Program-made: the position numbers and the translations under genes
In this document: positions 32,413 to 43,671 of the stretch, piece by piece
Layout: every line of letters starts with the position of its first letter
Numbering within the stretch: the first letter of the stretch is position 1
Source of the DNA: Fistulifera solaris
Taxonomy: Eukaryota > Bacillariophyta > Bacillariophyceae > Naviculales > Stauroneidaceae
Assembly (NCBI GenBank): GCA_030295235.1
Contig: AP026158.1
Location: 248,001 to 312,000, forward strand
Direction of reading: 5' to 3'
Length of the DNA: 64,000 bases
The notes under the pieces: model-generated
What the model saw: the letters and a program-made list of their open reading frames with translations, nothing else
Told to the model about the DNA's origin: nothing
The model's database searches: none

Positions 32413-33345
32413 TCATTGCCACTCGTCGGACATGTCATTTTCCGAGTCTGTGCTGTTTTCGCTCTTCGAGTAGTAGTCTTCCGGCGCCCCAAATGACTTG
32501 GCCGTGCGCATCTCAGCGGCCAGCAAGGCTTCTGCGGCATCATGGACCGCTCGTTCCACCCATTCCTTCCGACGTGGATTGACGGCTCCCGTATCCGAAA
32601 ACGGCGGAAACGAAGATGCCGACACCATATTCGGTAAACGACGGTCTGCCCAGAAACGAGCCGCCTCTCGATCTCCTTTGCCGATACACACAGCTACAAT
32701 CCCCGACAGAGCCCCGAAATGCCACGGTTTCAATTCTAACACTACTTGGCATAGCTTAAACGACTGATCGTAACGTCCTTGTAGGTAATACAACGTCGCG
32801 AGTCGATTTACAGGCTCCACAAAGTAAACTCCGTGTTTGTGCAATAAATTGAGTAACACCATTTCGCATTGCTTCCATGTATTCGGATCACTCATGAGTT
32901 GATCGGCTTGCTTCAAGCCGTCTCTCGCCGTCGCTCCTCGTTCATTGAACCAAAGTTCCCATAAATCATCTGTCGCATCTTCTTCGGTCAAGCGCTGGAT
33001 GATTTTGATTTCGGCAAGTCGTCGATCACGTTCCATAGCCGTCATGGGGGGCGGTGGAGGCAAGGTGATTTCGTAATACGGCGAAATGAGGCGCGATACG
33101 GAATATTCTTTCCCTTCTTTCTTCTTTTTGGATTCTTCGCCTTTCTTGATTAATTTGTCGAGCTGTTGGCGTGCGATTTCTACATCAAAGTCATTTTCGT
33201 CGTCGTTAGACGTACGGCAGGTTGAGGAACTCCGTCGTGACACAAGAAAAGGCGGCGGATGAAGTGTTTGCGACGGGAGGAATGATTGTGAATGCTTCCA
33301 GCAAACGAGAAATAGGAAAACCTCTATTGTGGTTCTGCGATTCAT
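32413..33345 (-). CDS. TPR-like protein with plastid-type presequence
   Basis: 310 aa, intronless, no frame break. The N-terminus has a hydrophobic signal ending 'KHSQSFLPSQ', which fits plastid import (Phe after the cut). A Lys-rich helix (about 65-85) and a Pro run ('LPPPPPMTAMERD') follow. Residues 125-230 contain helix pairs resembling tetratricopeptide repeats ('PVNRLATLYYLQGRYDQSF', 'KLCQVVLELKPWHFGALSG'), and the C-terminus is acidic. I know similar TPR proteins as plastid proteins of uncharacterised role in diatoms; probably a protein-interaction or assembly factor. Confidence 0.75.
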   Translation of the reverse strand: MNRRTTIEVFLFLVCWKHSQSFLPSQTLHPPPFLVSRRSSSTCRTSNDDENDFDVEIARQQLDKLIKKGEESKKKKEGKEYSVSRLISPYYEITLPPPPPMTAMERDRRLAEIKIIQRLTEEDATDDLWELWFNERGATARDGLKQADQLMSDPNTWKQCEMVLLNLLHKHGVYFVEPVNRLATLYYLQGRYDQSFKLCQVVLELKPWHFGALSGIVAVCIGKGDREAARFWADRRLPNMVSASSFPPFSDTGAVNPRRKEWVERAVHDAAEALLAAEMRTAKSFGAPEDYYSKSENSTDSENDMSDEWQ

Positions 33346-33928
33346 CTCTGAAATGACTGTAATGATGTTTAACTCAATTCAGAGAGGAGTAAAGACAGAA
33401 AAGAAGGTTTGACTCCTGGTCCATGCTTTCGAAGAAAAAAACTGTAGCGATGAAAAGATCGCATCGGCGACGAGCAGAAAAAGAACGACCCGAGAGACGT
33501 CGTTTGCTGACTATGCGCAAGAGAGAATAAAGTTGAGTCACCAAACTGACGTCTGTACGTAGTAGTTCGTGACTTATGTCCAAGTGATGGAAGTGTGGAA
33601 AGAACCGAACTCGGTGCGTTTCTCATTGTAGCGCACGAAGTGCGGAGAAGGGAGTCCCGTTTCCCTTCTGTCGTTGATCCGCTCTACTTAGTTTTCCACT
33701 TACAGAATGAGGGGATGAGTGCAAACGGTGAAATTTCGCGGCCGAGATGAGAAATCGAAGGCCCGTTTCACCACACAAACGCAAGAAGTTTCATTCTTGT
33801 CGTTGCAATCATTCGCTTTATAACTTTTCATCATTTATTTTCATCACATATTTGCTGCAATCATGGCTACTTCCAAGTTTTGAACATTCGTGGCCCGCCG
33901 AGCACTCGCATCACCGCAGCCCCGCATT
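33346..33928. promoter_or_regulatory. Divergent promoter region, TPR protein / mS35
   Basis: 583 bases. The mS35 frame is open upstream to about 33884 and an ATG at 33863 is separated from it by one stop, so part of this region may be coding for a mitochondrial presequence. Nothing else recognised. Confidence 0.4.
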
Positions 33929-34383
33929 ATGATGACCAAATGCGCTTTTAGCAGCAACAATTACGTATCCCATTTACAAGAGCTTTTTGATCAAATGGAT
34001 CGCAATGAAACAACGTTAGGTGTCGATTCATCCTTCCTAAACGATGACAAGATGCTCCCGTGTGGACTGCCCGAATCATCTCTGCGCTTTACGACGACGC
34101 ATTACGGGCGTTTGTTGCAAGCCCCTTTGTTCACCCCAACGAACACACGGTCGTCATGACGGCACGATTGGGAAATTCTCTCTCGGAAACGGAACAACTA
34201 ATACTCAAGGAAATTGTTGGAGAGAGATTTGACGTGGAGAAGAAAACATTGAGACTAACATCGAGGCAATTCGGAAGTCGTATCGAAAACAAGCGACATC
34301 TCGTCAGCATGTTGAATCGAATCATCGCATCTTGTAGAAATTTAGCAAAGCAGGCGGAAGACGAAGCGCGCATGGAAGCCTAA
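33929..34383 (+). CDS. Mitochondrial small ribosomal subunit protein mS35-like
   Basis: About 151 aa across one missing base in a CCC run near 34050. The domain matches the mitochondrial S35/S24 conserved region: 'DALRAFVASPFVHPNEHTVV', 'LSETEQLILKEIVGERFD' and 'TLRLTSRQFGSRIENKRHL'. The residues before 33929 ('FVARRALASPQPR') would make a good mitochondrial presequence but no ATG opens that frame; the ATG at 33863 is followed by an in-frame stop after six codons. The start is therefore uncertain. Acts in the mitochondrial ribosome. Confidence 0.7.
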
Positions 34384-34761
34384 AGTCTCTTATTACCTTG
34401 GTGTCTTGCTTGCCGCGGGTTTAGATTTTATAAAGTTTAGGAACCTTGTACGTTGATAGTTTCGGAGTAATCTTTTTATACTAATTATTCATGTTACATC
34501 CAGATTAATCATCAACTACTATCAATGTGCAGTTGGCTACGTTAGTATATCATCTTTCATGGGAGTCTCACGAAAGGCAGATTATGCAGCAACTTGTTGC
34601 GTCAAAAAGCTCGCCAAGGACGTTAAAAGAGTGACGAATGCAACACTCTAGTCTCATGTGTTCATTTGTGTGTGCAACAAAATGCAAAAAAACACCATTG
34701 GATAGTACAGCGTTGCGAAACTGAAACAAGGCTTATCATATGCAATACCTACGCTATATCT
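34384..34761. other. Convergent 3' intergenic region
   Basis: 378 bases between the 3' ends of mS35 and the RGG protein. No gene or repeat recognised. Confidence 0.4.
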
Positions 34762-36848
34762 TTAGGCCGATGCCTTGTTCTCAAGCCTCGCTAAATCATC
34801 CTTGATAGCATCTATACCGACGGGGAGCCTTTCCAGCAACTGGTACTGCGCCTTGAGTTCTTTGTGCTTAATCACTAGCTGCATATGCTTGGCAAACTCA
34901 TATTCCATCTGCGCTTCTAAATCGGCGAGCCGAGTCAGTGCCGTCACAAACCCAGATGGCTCTGCTGGTTCTGGCCGTTTTGGCTTGGGTGATTCGGGTG
35001 CTGGAGGGGGCGCGGGAAGAGCAACTGTTTTGGCAGTGTTCGTTTCATCACTTCGTTGTGGGACATGATGACCTGACCAACCCAAAGATGCGTGTGGTGG
35101 ACGTGAAGTCATGCGACTACTATCTCTGCCCCCAAAACTACCACCACGACCTCCTCCATATTCCGCAGGGGGTCGACTACCATACTCGTCATACGTAACA
35201 AATGGAGGAGGTACAGGAGGATCTCGTCCCCCAAGAATGTCGCCACCACGACCTGCAAGTATTTCTCTGGCCCGCATGGCTCTCCCTCGGCCGTCTCCTC
35301 TACCCGGGAAATAGCCTCTCCCTGGTCCACCCCGACTAAATCCACCACGATCAATTTCCGACCGATGGGCAACTGAGTGAGTAGGGGGAAACTGTCTCTG
35401 TACTTCTTGTGGCGGCGCTCCTGCCATTCCTTGAGTAGGTTCTTGTCCTTGCGGCGGTCCTCCTCCAACGCCGCCGCCATTCATAGCCCTCCACCCGGTT
35501 TCACGAGGAGGTCCTGGATAGTCCAAACCTGGATTCGACGGAGGGGGTCTTTTCGGCATACCGTCGCCCGGGCCGATGGATGAATTCAGGCGATTGGATC
35601 GGTCATATGGAGAATTCGATGAGCGATTATTGAATGATGACTCTACATTTCCTTGACCAAGACTCGAAGCATCAAAAGCGGGACGATTTCCAAGTACGGG
35701 CCCGCGAGTCAATCCCGGTCGATCCATCGAATGCCGATTGTCAATTGAAGCTAAAGAACTTCCCCGATCGAGCTGTCGAAAGTGTGGTTGGGTTGATGGG
35801 TGCATAGGTGGAGCTGGAGGAAACGATGCACGCTGCCGTGGAAAGCTACTATCTTGCGGAGGCGGGCGACCTCGTGAAGAAAACGATTCGGAATGTTCAA
35901 CGGCCGATCCAGGATGCATTGGTTTCTGTGAAGCGGCAGGGTAACTCAAGGAATTGTAGGATAGTTCTTGTTTTTGTGGAACGATTTCACCTTCGCTGCC
36001 AAAACTGGGGTTGCTACGAATTCGCTTGGGCTCTGGCGTGTTTGCAAATTGCGGCGGCTCGTTTACTAAGTCACTGTAGGTTCTTTTGGTTTCGGCTTCT
36101 GGAAAGAAGGGCGATGAGAGAAGACTGGTGGAAGCTGTCCGCGCCCTTCGATCCCACCCCTTGCCGTGGAAGGAAACCCACGAGCTTCACTGGTTCTTCC
36201 TCTAGATGGTAATGGTCGCCCTCGTCCTTCGAATACTCCTCCTCTCGGAGGGAAACTTCTTCCGCGACCTTCTACACGACCGCCTCTCATCGGGACAGAA
36301 CCTCTACCTCCACGACCAGTAGATGATATGGGACGCCCTGATGAATAATTTGATCCTGGTTCTTGTGAAGCATCCTGATCCGGTACCGGTATCCTTTCTC
36401 TCCCTCCCACCCATCGCCCCGTCGATGGACCCCGTGCTGGGTAACGCCCGCCCGGTAGTACACCTCTTCCTCTAGCCATCACTGGTGCGCCCCGTTGGAG
36501 CGACAAACCGGTCGAAAATTCACTGGATATTCCATTCTCTGGTCTAGCGCGTAAAGGAGGCGGTCGATGATCTTCGCGTCCGCCGTAACGAGGACCGAAA
36601 CGGCCTGGTTCGCGGCCCCGTCCCCCACGCGGAGGAGGGAACGAACGACCTCTTCGGTTATCATCACTGGTAATTGATGGTTGAAGATGAGAAGGAGGAT
36701 CGAGCGCTAAGGACGCGTACGAGCCTGCCGACGCCGCTGATGAATAGCGCTGCATAGCATGATGGGATTCACTCCGGGGCGGCGGTGCGTCCTGGATCTC
36801 TCCAACTTCACCTTCTTCTTGGTTCATACGTGAAGGCGGTGGGGGCAT
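34762..36848 (-). CDS. RGG/Pro-rich RNA-binding-type protein
   Basis: About 695 aa; a missing A in an A4 run near 36075 splits it. Residues 1-250 are an RGG/RG-rich segment ('GGRGREPGRFGPRYGGRE', repeated 'SRGRT', 'RGGVFEGRGR' blocks). Residues 250-600 are Pro/Gly/Ser-rich with a second RGG cluster ('GGFSRGGPGRGYFPGRGDG'). Only the last 75 residues look folded, a helical coiled coil ('FVTALTRLADLEAQMEYEFA'). No RRM, KH or helicase domain. RGG proteins usually bind RNA, are arginine-methylated and join ribonucleoprotein condensates; that is inference here. The minus strand is strongly purine/G-rich through this gene. The start at 36848 opens with 'MPPPPSRMNQEEGEVGE'. Confidence 0.75.
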
Positions 36849-37210
36849 GGTTAATTGAATTTATGAACTCGTCAGCTGTGATCGTTTCAGAATCGTTTAT
36901 CGTTCCATCCTTTATTCGTATTTGTATGATTATTAAAAACATTTTGACATGCAATGCTTTGTTTTATCGTCGCACAGTCGTCTCGTTCATGTCTGCCATA
37001 GATCGGGCGGAGGTCAGAACAGTGGTCGTCACTCGTCACGTCTGAATAATTTAGTCACGAATCTCAGCTCGCGCTTTGCGAAAGGAGTGGATAGGAATGA
37101 TCTAGCAAGGCGAGTGTAGCAATGATTTCATGAAACCGAAAAATTAATGTAAAAAATTGCTTAAATAGAAGCAATCCATAAAGTTTCATCAGCAACAAGT
37201 AGAACGCCCT
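36849..37210. other. Intergenic, 5' of the RGG gene and 3' of the DUF4336 gene
   Basis: 362 bases, promoter of the RGG protein gene plus the 3' flank of DUF4336 (whose stop is at 37211). Nothing further recognised. Confidence 0.4.
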
Positions 37211-38216
37211 TTAATATACTCCAAAGTGTTTGCTCAACACGTCACGGATGAATTCTTTTCCTCGTAAGATATCGCCATGTGCCGGTATCACAATCTCCAC
37301 ATCCCAGACATTCAAAACGTGATCGACAATGTCACGATATTCCTTTTTATTTTGAACCATGAATTGATTGTAAAGGGTGCATAAATTTTGTCCATGCCGA
37401 TTTTCCACAGCTTGGATCCAAGAGGTACTTTTTCGACGAGCGGCGCCAGTTCCCACGTATCGTCGCGCCCAAACTGAGAGTTCGGAACCGAATCAGCGGG
37501 ATAATTCCAAAAGAAGTCGGTGGCAATGAGTGTTTTGCTGGGCACGTGATAAAATATGACTTCATTGAAAAGGGCTTGCCTGTGAAAGGGTTTACTTCAC
37601 AATCAATGTGCAAAGCTTGAATGATCGATGTATCCCAGCCTATAACGGATTTATCGTCAAAGGTGGATCCTTTCTTCCAGTTAACAGGGCGGTAGCTGGT
37701 AGGGATCTCCCCCTGTGAATTGTATATTCTCCATTTTATCGGCTAGACCGGGACATCCCCACATTTGGGCATCGGGAAACCCTTGATACCATTGAGATGC
37801 GAATTTTAAATGTTCGTAGTTCGGCGACACAACATATTTCACATTTCCCAGATTCCTTATAAGGCTACCCATAGGACCATCAAGAGATACAGGGGAGTGG
37901 ATCCACAGATCGGGTTTCTCTCCTTTACTAGTTGGCATTTCAATCACCGTCGATCGGCAGCTCACATCGATGTTGTTCCAGTAAAAGGACGATCTGCCGT
38001 GTAAACTCCCTCTGCCACTGGTGTCAACACTGTCGCGGCTCGATTGGACCATCCTGGAGATGCATAACCCGTTGACGGATTGATACGTCGGGATGTTTCG
38101 AGCAGTTGTTGTCGAAGGCCTTCCGAGAGAACCGAGCGGTTGTCAAGCGCCCAGATGGACGCACAAAGAGTTAAGATTATGAGCTCGCAAAATCGCATAA
38201 TTTTAGACCTATACAT
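37211..38216 (-). CDS. DUF4336 family protein, frame broken at four homopolymers
   Basis: Family of unknown biochemistry found in plants, algae and cyanobacteria, with a metallo-beta-lactamase-like flavour. Signal peptide at 1-20 ('LTLCASIWALD'). Domain blocks in order: 'VLTPVAEGVYTADRPF', 'IDVSCRSTVIEMP', 'LWIHSPVSLDG', 'VKYVVSPNYEHLKFA', 'PDAQMWGCPGLADK', 'ALHIDCEVNPFTGKPF', 'NSQFGRDDTWELAP' and 'WDVEIVIPAHGDILRGKE'. Single-base length changes occur at about 37370, 37575, 37718 (a gain in a G5 run) and 37983, all in homopolymers. Across them the protein is 335 aa and complete, so either the assembly is wrong four times or this copy is decaying; the preserved coding sequence between breaks favours error. 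Start at the ATG at 38216. Confidence 0.78.
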
Positions 38217-38581
38217 GCTCTGCAATCAGATTATTTCCTCTGGAGGGTCTTTGACACGTTTTTGTTTCGAATGGGTTCTCTCGACTGAGATCGATCATCG
38301 CATCCGCTTTGCCTTTCGGCTATCGGCTGAACGTAAAACGTGAGTAACGTTTGACGTTTCTTGTTTAAGCTTTTGTCGGAAATATATGGTGCATGCGAAC
38401 GTCATACTCGACCTAGCGGTACAACGAAATGCCCCGAACCCCGAATGATGATGATGATGGCAAAATGAGAAATGAGTCACTCGGCATGTTAAATGTTGTT
38501 GTCCGACCTTGCGTGCATGGAGAAAGATTGAAATAATTGTAGTCATGCCATGAAAACGGTTCAAAAGGAAGTTCATGAACA
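38217..38581. promoter_or_regulatory. Divergent promoter region, DUF4336 / plastid protein
   Basis: 365 bases with a short (ATG)n run near 38447. Shared by two genes with signal-peptide-bearing products. No other element recognised. Confidence 0.4.
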
Positions 38582-39355
38582 ATGAAAGGTACCGTGGCAG
38601 TCACAGCTTTCTTGATGTTGTCACAATCGGCATACGCGTTTCGGCCAGTGAGTGGGGGATTTCGAACATGCTATCACGCAACTTTGCTCTACTCCTCAGT
38701 GGTAGACACTACTAGTCATGACCCTCCTCCAATTGTATGGAGAGCGAAAACGGATTGTTGGCGACCCGACAAACAGGATGTTGAGCGCATCAGTTGGGGA
38801 AAGCCGGCGAAACAGAAGGGCACTGGAAGCAGAGGTGTTCCTCACCGATTGAACAGTGACGAACGAGTTCTGTTTGAACAGGCTCGTCGTAAAGGCTTTC
38901 TTGAAGTAGTCGGATCGGGCTGGCGATCGGAAAGACGAGAGGCTCCTCTGTTAAATACACACAGGTCTTGGTGTGATGCTAGAGGGCAGGCTTGTCTGAG
39001 GTTGCACAAGGGATTGTCGGGCGCCCTGGATACGTTTGTATTGGATCTTTCGCCATTGCGAACGCCAGAGGATTTTGAATCGATTGCAGAGATGATTTTG
39101 AAAGAACTGGAAGGAGGAAAGGTGTACTTTCAGGAGGATCTGCTTGAAACACCGGATGCATGGGAGTTGCAGCCAATCTATCGTCTACCACCGTTTCGAA
39201 TTGAGTGGGAACTATCTAGAACTGAAGCAAAGACGTTAGGAAAGACAATGGCGGGATGGTTCGATACTGTTGAAGGGAATATTGCAGCGTCGAAGAAGCC
39301 GGTGGGAGTGAAGCATGGCAAAGGCCGACGACACGGAGGATATGGGATAGGATAG
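38582..39355 (+). CDS. Plastid-type protein of unknown function
   Basis: 257 aa, intronless, complete. Signal peptide ending 'SQSAYAFRPVSG', a textbook diatom plastid presequence (Phe at +1), then a Ser/Thr/Tyr-containing transit region. The mature part contains 'KPAKQKGTGSRGVPHRLNSDE' split over a basic linker, then an alpha/beta region with 'GWRSERREAPLLNTHRSWCD', 'DLSPLRTPEDF' and 'PIYRLPPFRIEWELSRTEAK'. The end is Gly/His/Arg-rich. I do not recognise a named family; the basic, Gly-rich ends suggest nucleic-acid or ribosome association (guess). Confidence 0.72.
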   Translation: MKGTVAVTAFLMLSQSAYAFRPVSGGFRTCYHATLLYSSVVDTTSHDPPPIVWRAKTDCWRPDKQDVERISWGKPAKQKGTGSRGVPHRLNSDERVLFEQARRKGFLEVVGSGWRSERREAPLLNTHRSWCDARGQACLRLHKGLSGALDTFVLDLSPLRTPEDFESIAEMILKELEGGKVYFQEDLLETPDAWELQPIYRLPPFRIEWELSRTEAKTLGKTMAGWFDTVEGNIAASKKPVGVKHGKGRRHGGYGIG

Positions 39356-40680
39356 AGCAAGGCAAGGTGGAATTGAAAAGGTGATCACTTCAGTGACATT
39401 TTGGCAGTCGCCTTTACGAATACATGAAGCGTCCTGATGATCGAGGTGATACGGGCCATTGTCTTCCATAATGATAATGCCAAGTTTTGGTAGATACAAA
39501 AATTACTAGATCGAAAACGACTTATCCGTCGCGAAGTGAACAACACAGATGAAAAGCTCACTTTCTTTCATACAATTATCTGAACAAACATATTAGTAGA
39601 ACCGTAACGCAAAGGACTTTCTCCCTAAGAAAAATAGCTTCTTTGCAACACTAAACATATCTGGGTTTAGACTTCCGCAATTAAATCTCACCAAATGTAA
39701 TGTCCGTAACTCTTCGACGACGCTCTATTCATCCAGTTGAAACCGTCTGGGTTTGTTTCTCTTACTTCAGGTTCGACGCGCTGAGTTTCAATCACACTGT
39801 ATGATACTCGAACAGCCTCGGTAACCTTATCTTCTGCGTCTTCAGGGATAATGCTAGTTTGATACGTTCGTCTGCGTGCAAAATCTCCTCTGATATTCAT
39901 TTCGAGAGTTTAGTAACAGGTGATCTGGTGCGATTCCTTTACTGCTCGAAGCTCACTTACCCTTTCATCGTATTGTACACGAAGAACGGTGTCGCCTGAC
40001 AAAGGCCAAAAAGAGACAGTGGTAGTATGGCGTGCCTTCGCATCGTAGTTTTGTGCAGTAACTTTCAAATCAAATGAGCTGAACAGAGCGGAGACCGAGC
40101 GCGCTAATCTGAGGAATCGAATCTTTTCACGAGGACGAAAATGAGAAAGAGAAAAAGAATGAAAATGCGAGATGCGAATGTTCGATTCGAGGGTACCAGG
40201 TATCTTCGTGTTGAAAGCGTGCGAGGACAAGGCTACGTAAGCGTGCCCCTTAAGTTACTCCCAGTATAGGTTTTGAAGTAGAAATAATACTCATCCACCC
40301 GAAAATCGGAAGCCTCTAGGGGCTGGCCGTACTTTCGGCTCTACAGCAACTCTACGTAGAATTCTTTATGCAAGTGACAGATGACAGATGACACCAGACA
40401 TTTTCTTGTCCAACATGCGGACACCGAACCTTTCGCTCACCGTCGCGCAAGCGCATATATTGCTAGGGTGAAGCTTCCGAGCCCTTAGATTATTTCTTAC
40501 AATCCATCATGAAAATAATGTACCGGTATCTGTTACTGATTGGAAGGATTTCTAAGTCTGAACCACCATATATTTCAAGAGCTGAGAGACTAGTTGCAAT
40601 CTTAATTTATTTGCGGAGTACTACATGAGATTAGACTACTCATCGTAGTTTCTATGTTGGGTTAAAAAGTTCATTGGTTG
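39356..40680. other. 1.3-kb intergenic stretch with one weak gene candidate
   Basis: Apart from the weak minus-strand candidate at 39688-40230 nothing coding is recognised. GTACCGGTATC is at about 40519-40529. Small tandem GTGACAGATGACAGATGAC at about 40373-40391. Confidence 0.4.
39688..40230 (-). CDS. Possible two-exon hypothetical protein (weak)
   Basis: Two minus-strand frames, 40230-39910 and 39900-39688, are separated by a stop but joined by a plausible intron: donor GGGTAAGT at about 39962, a TTACTAA branch-like site and an AG acceptor near 39893. The first frame contains 'DLKVTAQNYDAKARHTTTV' followed by 'FWPLSGDTVLRVQYDER', which reads like genuine protein. Frame continuity depends on which AG is used, and I could not settle it. 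No family recognised. May be noise. Confidence 0.3.
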
Positions 40681-41687
40681 CTATGCGAATGAAGTTTTCC
40701 ATACTTGGGGAGCTCCCGCCGCTTTCAGAGCATCCGCAACCGCATCTTGAATTTCCGGAGTCGGCGTGAGGGCTAGCATTAAGCCACCTCGACCTGTTCC
40801 ACTCATCTTGGCTCCAGCTGCGCCTGCTAGTCTGGCTGCTTCAACCAAACGGTCAAGCTCTGGGCAACTTACCGTAAGCTGTTGGCATAACTCATGGTTC
40901 TCATTCATTAGTTGCCCTATCTCGGCAATAACCCCCGCATTTAGAGCCAACTCCGCTTTTTGCACTAGCGCAATATATTTCTGAAGAAGCGCTTCAAACC
41001 AAAGAGGATCGCTTTCTTTTTTCGCTTGAATGTCACCTACAACTGCAGTCGTACTGCTGGTTATTCCGGTACTTGCGTAAACGATAAGCATACGCGTTAC
41101 AATCGCCTTTCTCTCGAAAATTGGTTCGCCATCCGTCCTTTGAAATTTCAAGATACCTCCAAAGGTTGCTGCCGTATTATCTATACCAGAGGGTGTGCCA
41201 TGGTACCCCTTCTCGCCCTCGTACCCAGCAGCGTTGATTTCATTTTCACTCATAGGCCGTTTCAGAGCTTGCGAGAGAGCTCGGGCGAGCGACACTACTT
41301 GCGCCGCCGATGCCCCAATTCCGGAAGCGCAGCACAAATCTCCTCCAAACGTTAGTTTGAAGCCTTCTTGCTTAAATCAAGACCAAAGTGATCAAAAACA
41401 AGCCGTAATGCTGCATCGGCTTCCGCTGCTTTCGTCACTTTGTAGTCAGGTACTGCGGGTCGATTGTCCACGACAACCAATCCTGGTTCGCATAAACGCT
41501 CACATTCACAATCGGTGTATGCAGCCACAGCACCTACAAGAGCTGGGACTTTGTAGACGACAAAATGTTCTCCAAACAAAATCAATTTACCAAAAGCTCG
41601 TGTTTCTGCTAGTATACGCTGCCCAATTCGCTCATGTTGCTGACGCTTGTCTTCGACGGATAGCTGCTCGGTGTCAGTTCCTTCCAT
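40681..41687 (-). CDS. Mevalonate kinase (GHMP kinase family)
   Basis: Phosphorylates mevalonate in the cytosolic isoprenoid pathway. 335 aa when one missing G near 41366 is read across. N-terminal 'GKLILFGEHFVVYKVPAL' is GHMP motif 1. The glycine-rich ATP loop is 'CCASGIGASAAQVVSL', and 'YHGTPSGIDNTAATFGG' holds the catalytic Asp region specific to mevalonate kinase. The C-terminal motif is 'AKMSGTGRGGLMLALTP'. The Cys-rich start of the ATP loop and the overall length resemble short archaeal/protist forms rather than animal ones. Start at the ATG at 41687. Divergent from Fpg. Confidence 0.9.
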
Positions 41688-42145
41688 CCTTTCTTTCAGC
41701 AAAAAACGATTTTTAAGTCTATGAAACAATTATTCTGCGTGAAAGGACGAACTAGCAAGTAATTGAACCGCTAAAGTAAAAAGTACCGAGTATGAAAAAA
41801 AAATATCGGGTCCACGAGCGAAAAGGGTGGGAAAAACGAATGTCTCCGTCTCCCTCCTTGGCGCGAACGGAAACATTAACGCTTCAACGGAAGCATTCAC
41901 CCAGCCCGCGCTTCTTTACATAGCCGACTGCGGATACCGGTGCGATTCCATAAGTCTTACTACGTGAGCTTATGATTATTTATGAACCTTTTCAGTGCTT
42001 CTTCCATGACGTTTCTTGGTGACTCATTCATTTCGAGACAACGACTCCAATGTGCAATCTGCAATCCTCTGCATGATGTGATTGTGTGCGATGAATACGC
42101 ACTACAAACTCACTACCTCCTAGCTTTCCTATTCTTTTGCTTACC
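41688..42145. promoter_or_regulatory. Divergent promoter region, mevalonate kinase / Fpg
   Basis: 458 bases. A8-9 run near 41796. No coding frame recognised. Confidence 0.4.
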
Positions 42146-43243
42146 ATGCCCGAGCTTCCAGAAGTTGAGTGCTTTCGCCGTATGCTTCTCCCTTTGGTGA
42201 GGACGAAGGACGTTCTTCATTTAGAACTGGTCGGTGGCAATCCATCTCGAAAATTCCTTTCTCCTGAACAAGTGGAGCAAATCAATCAGTCTTCTTTGTA
42301 CGTGCAAGAGATCAAGCGACGCGGAAAGCAGATATGTTTATACCTTGGCAAACCGAACGGACTTCCTTGTCAATTTTTGTTTGTTCACATGGGCATGACA
42401 GGACGTATCACAACACCAAACAAAGCCCCCAGTTCGGACATTTCTCGAACATGTCAGGAGAAGAGGGTGAACAAGTTTATCAAAATAGTCAATCTGAGTA
42501 TCCACCGCTCTATACGTATCTTACATTCCGTGCAGGCGATGTTCATGCAGCATTTTCAGATCCACGAAAGTTTGGGAGCACCTATCTTGCAGAAAATGAC
42601 GACGAGCTGCACCTGTTAGCGCCCGACGCGCTGGAGGAAACATTTGATCTGATGAACCTTTGTAATAAGCAACTGGGTGTCAAGGCGCTGCTCTTGGACC
42701 AGAAACGCGTAGTCAGTGGCGTTGGGAATTGGGTAGCAGATGAAATCCTCTACCAAACAGAGATACATCCTCTTCAAACATATCTAACGGAAGCTCAAGC
42801 ACTAGCCATTCAAAATGCTCTCCCAAAGCTTTTGCGAACTGCGGTAGAGTGTCTCGATCAATGTACAAATTACCCGGGACATTGGCTGTTTCATTTCCGG
42901 TGGGCAAAGGCAAAAATGCCGTCGCGAAAGATTCCCTTGGGCGACAAATACAGTTTCTGACTGCCGGGGGTCGTACTTCGGCTATTATTCCTTCTATACA
43001 AAAACTAAGGAAATCCCAGGGCAAAAAGAATTATCTATTGTTACGTCAAGAAAGAGAGAAACGAAGTCTCAACTTATCAAGTCGAATGTTTCGCCCGTGA
43101 AACAAAAGATAAGCGCAAAGAAAAAAACTGTTATGACTAAGATTCGTGAAAAGGAAGAGAATAGAGACACATTAAAATTATCTGTCCGTGAAAGTCGAAG
43201 GCGGAGTCCCCGACTAAACACGACAACTTTGCCAATAATTTAA
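42146..43243 (+). CDS. Formamidopyrimidine-DNA glycosylase (Fpg/Nei family)
   Basis: Base-excision repair enzyme for oxidised purines. It starts with 'MPELPEVE', where the Pro next to Met is the catalytic nucleophile and Glu3/Glu6 are conserved. Further motifs: 'KRRGKQICLYL' (active-site Lys region), 'VHMGMTGRI', 'DPRKFGST', 'VSGVGNWVADEILYQTEIHP' and the C-terminal 'QFLTAGGRTSAIIP'. In place of the bacterial zinc finger it has the plant/fungal zincless-finger form. Three missing bases (about 42430, 42902, 43028, all in homopolymers) split the frame; across them 366 aa, ending in a long Lys/Arg-rich tail as in plant Fpg. Probably nuclear. Confidence 0.9.
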
Positions 43244-43671
43244 AATTGGATGTTGTTTTGTATGATTGCATGTGTTGATTGTATTATTTTAAGATAATCG
43301 TGTTTTTGTCATCGTACTTCAGTAGGGGAGCTCTTGAAATCTTGGAACGTAGTATTACGCGTGACTCGTCAAACACGAGCACGAGTGGCATCCCACAAAG
43401 AAAACAAAGATAGACGTACGTCATACCGGCAACAAACATTGTACTTTACGAATGACGGAGAGTGACGCGGACTGCATATTATTTTCAAGGTTCAAGATGT
43501 CAGTTTTTGATGGCCGCTCTCGGAAAAATAATGCGAGCGAAAACGAGAAGTAAAACTGGCAGGTTTCCAAAAACATGGGCTATCGGATCAAGATGAGCAA
43601 AACATCGCTATTTTGCGCTCTCTACATCGTTGACTCTTGCATTCTCATCCCTTCCGACGGACGACAACAGT
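43244..43671. promoter_or_regulatory. Intergenic region upstream of CDF-like copy 1
   Basis: 428 bases. No repeat or second gene recognised. Confidence 0.4.

Noticed and set aside
33369-33626. Minus-strand frames upstream of the TPR gene
   Set aside because: Low-complexity and overlapping in two frames; lies in a promoter region with no family match.
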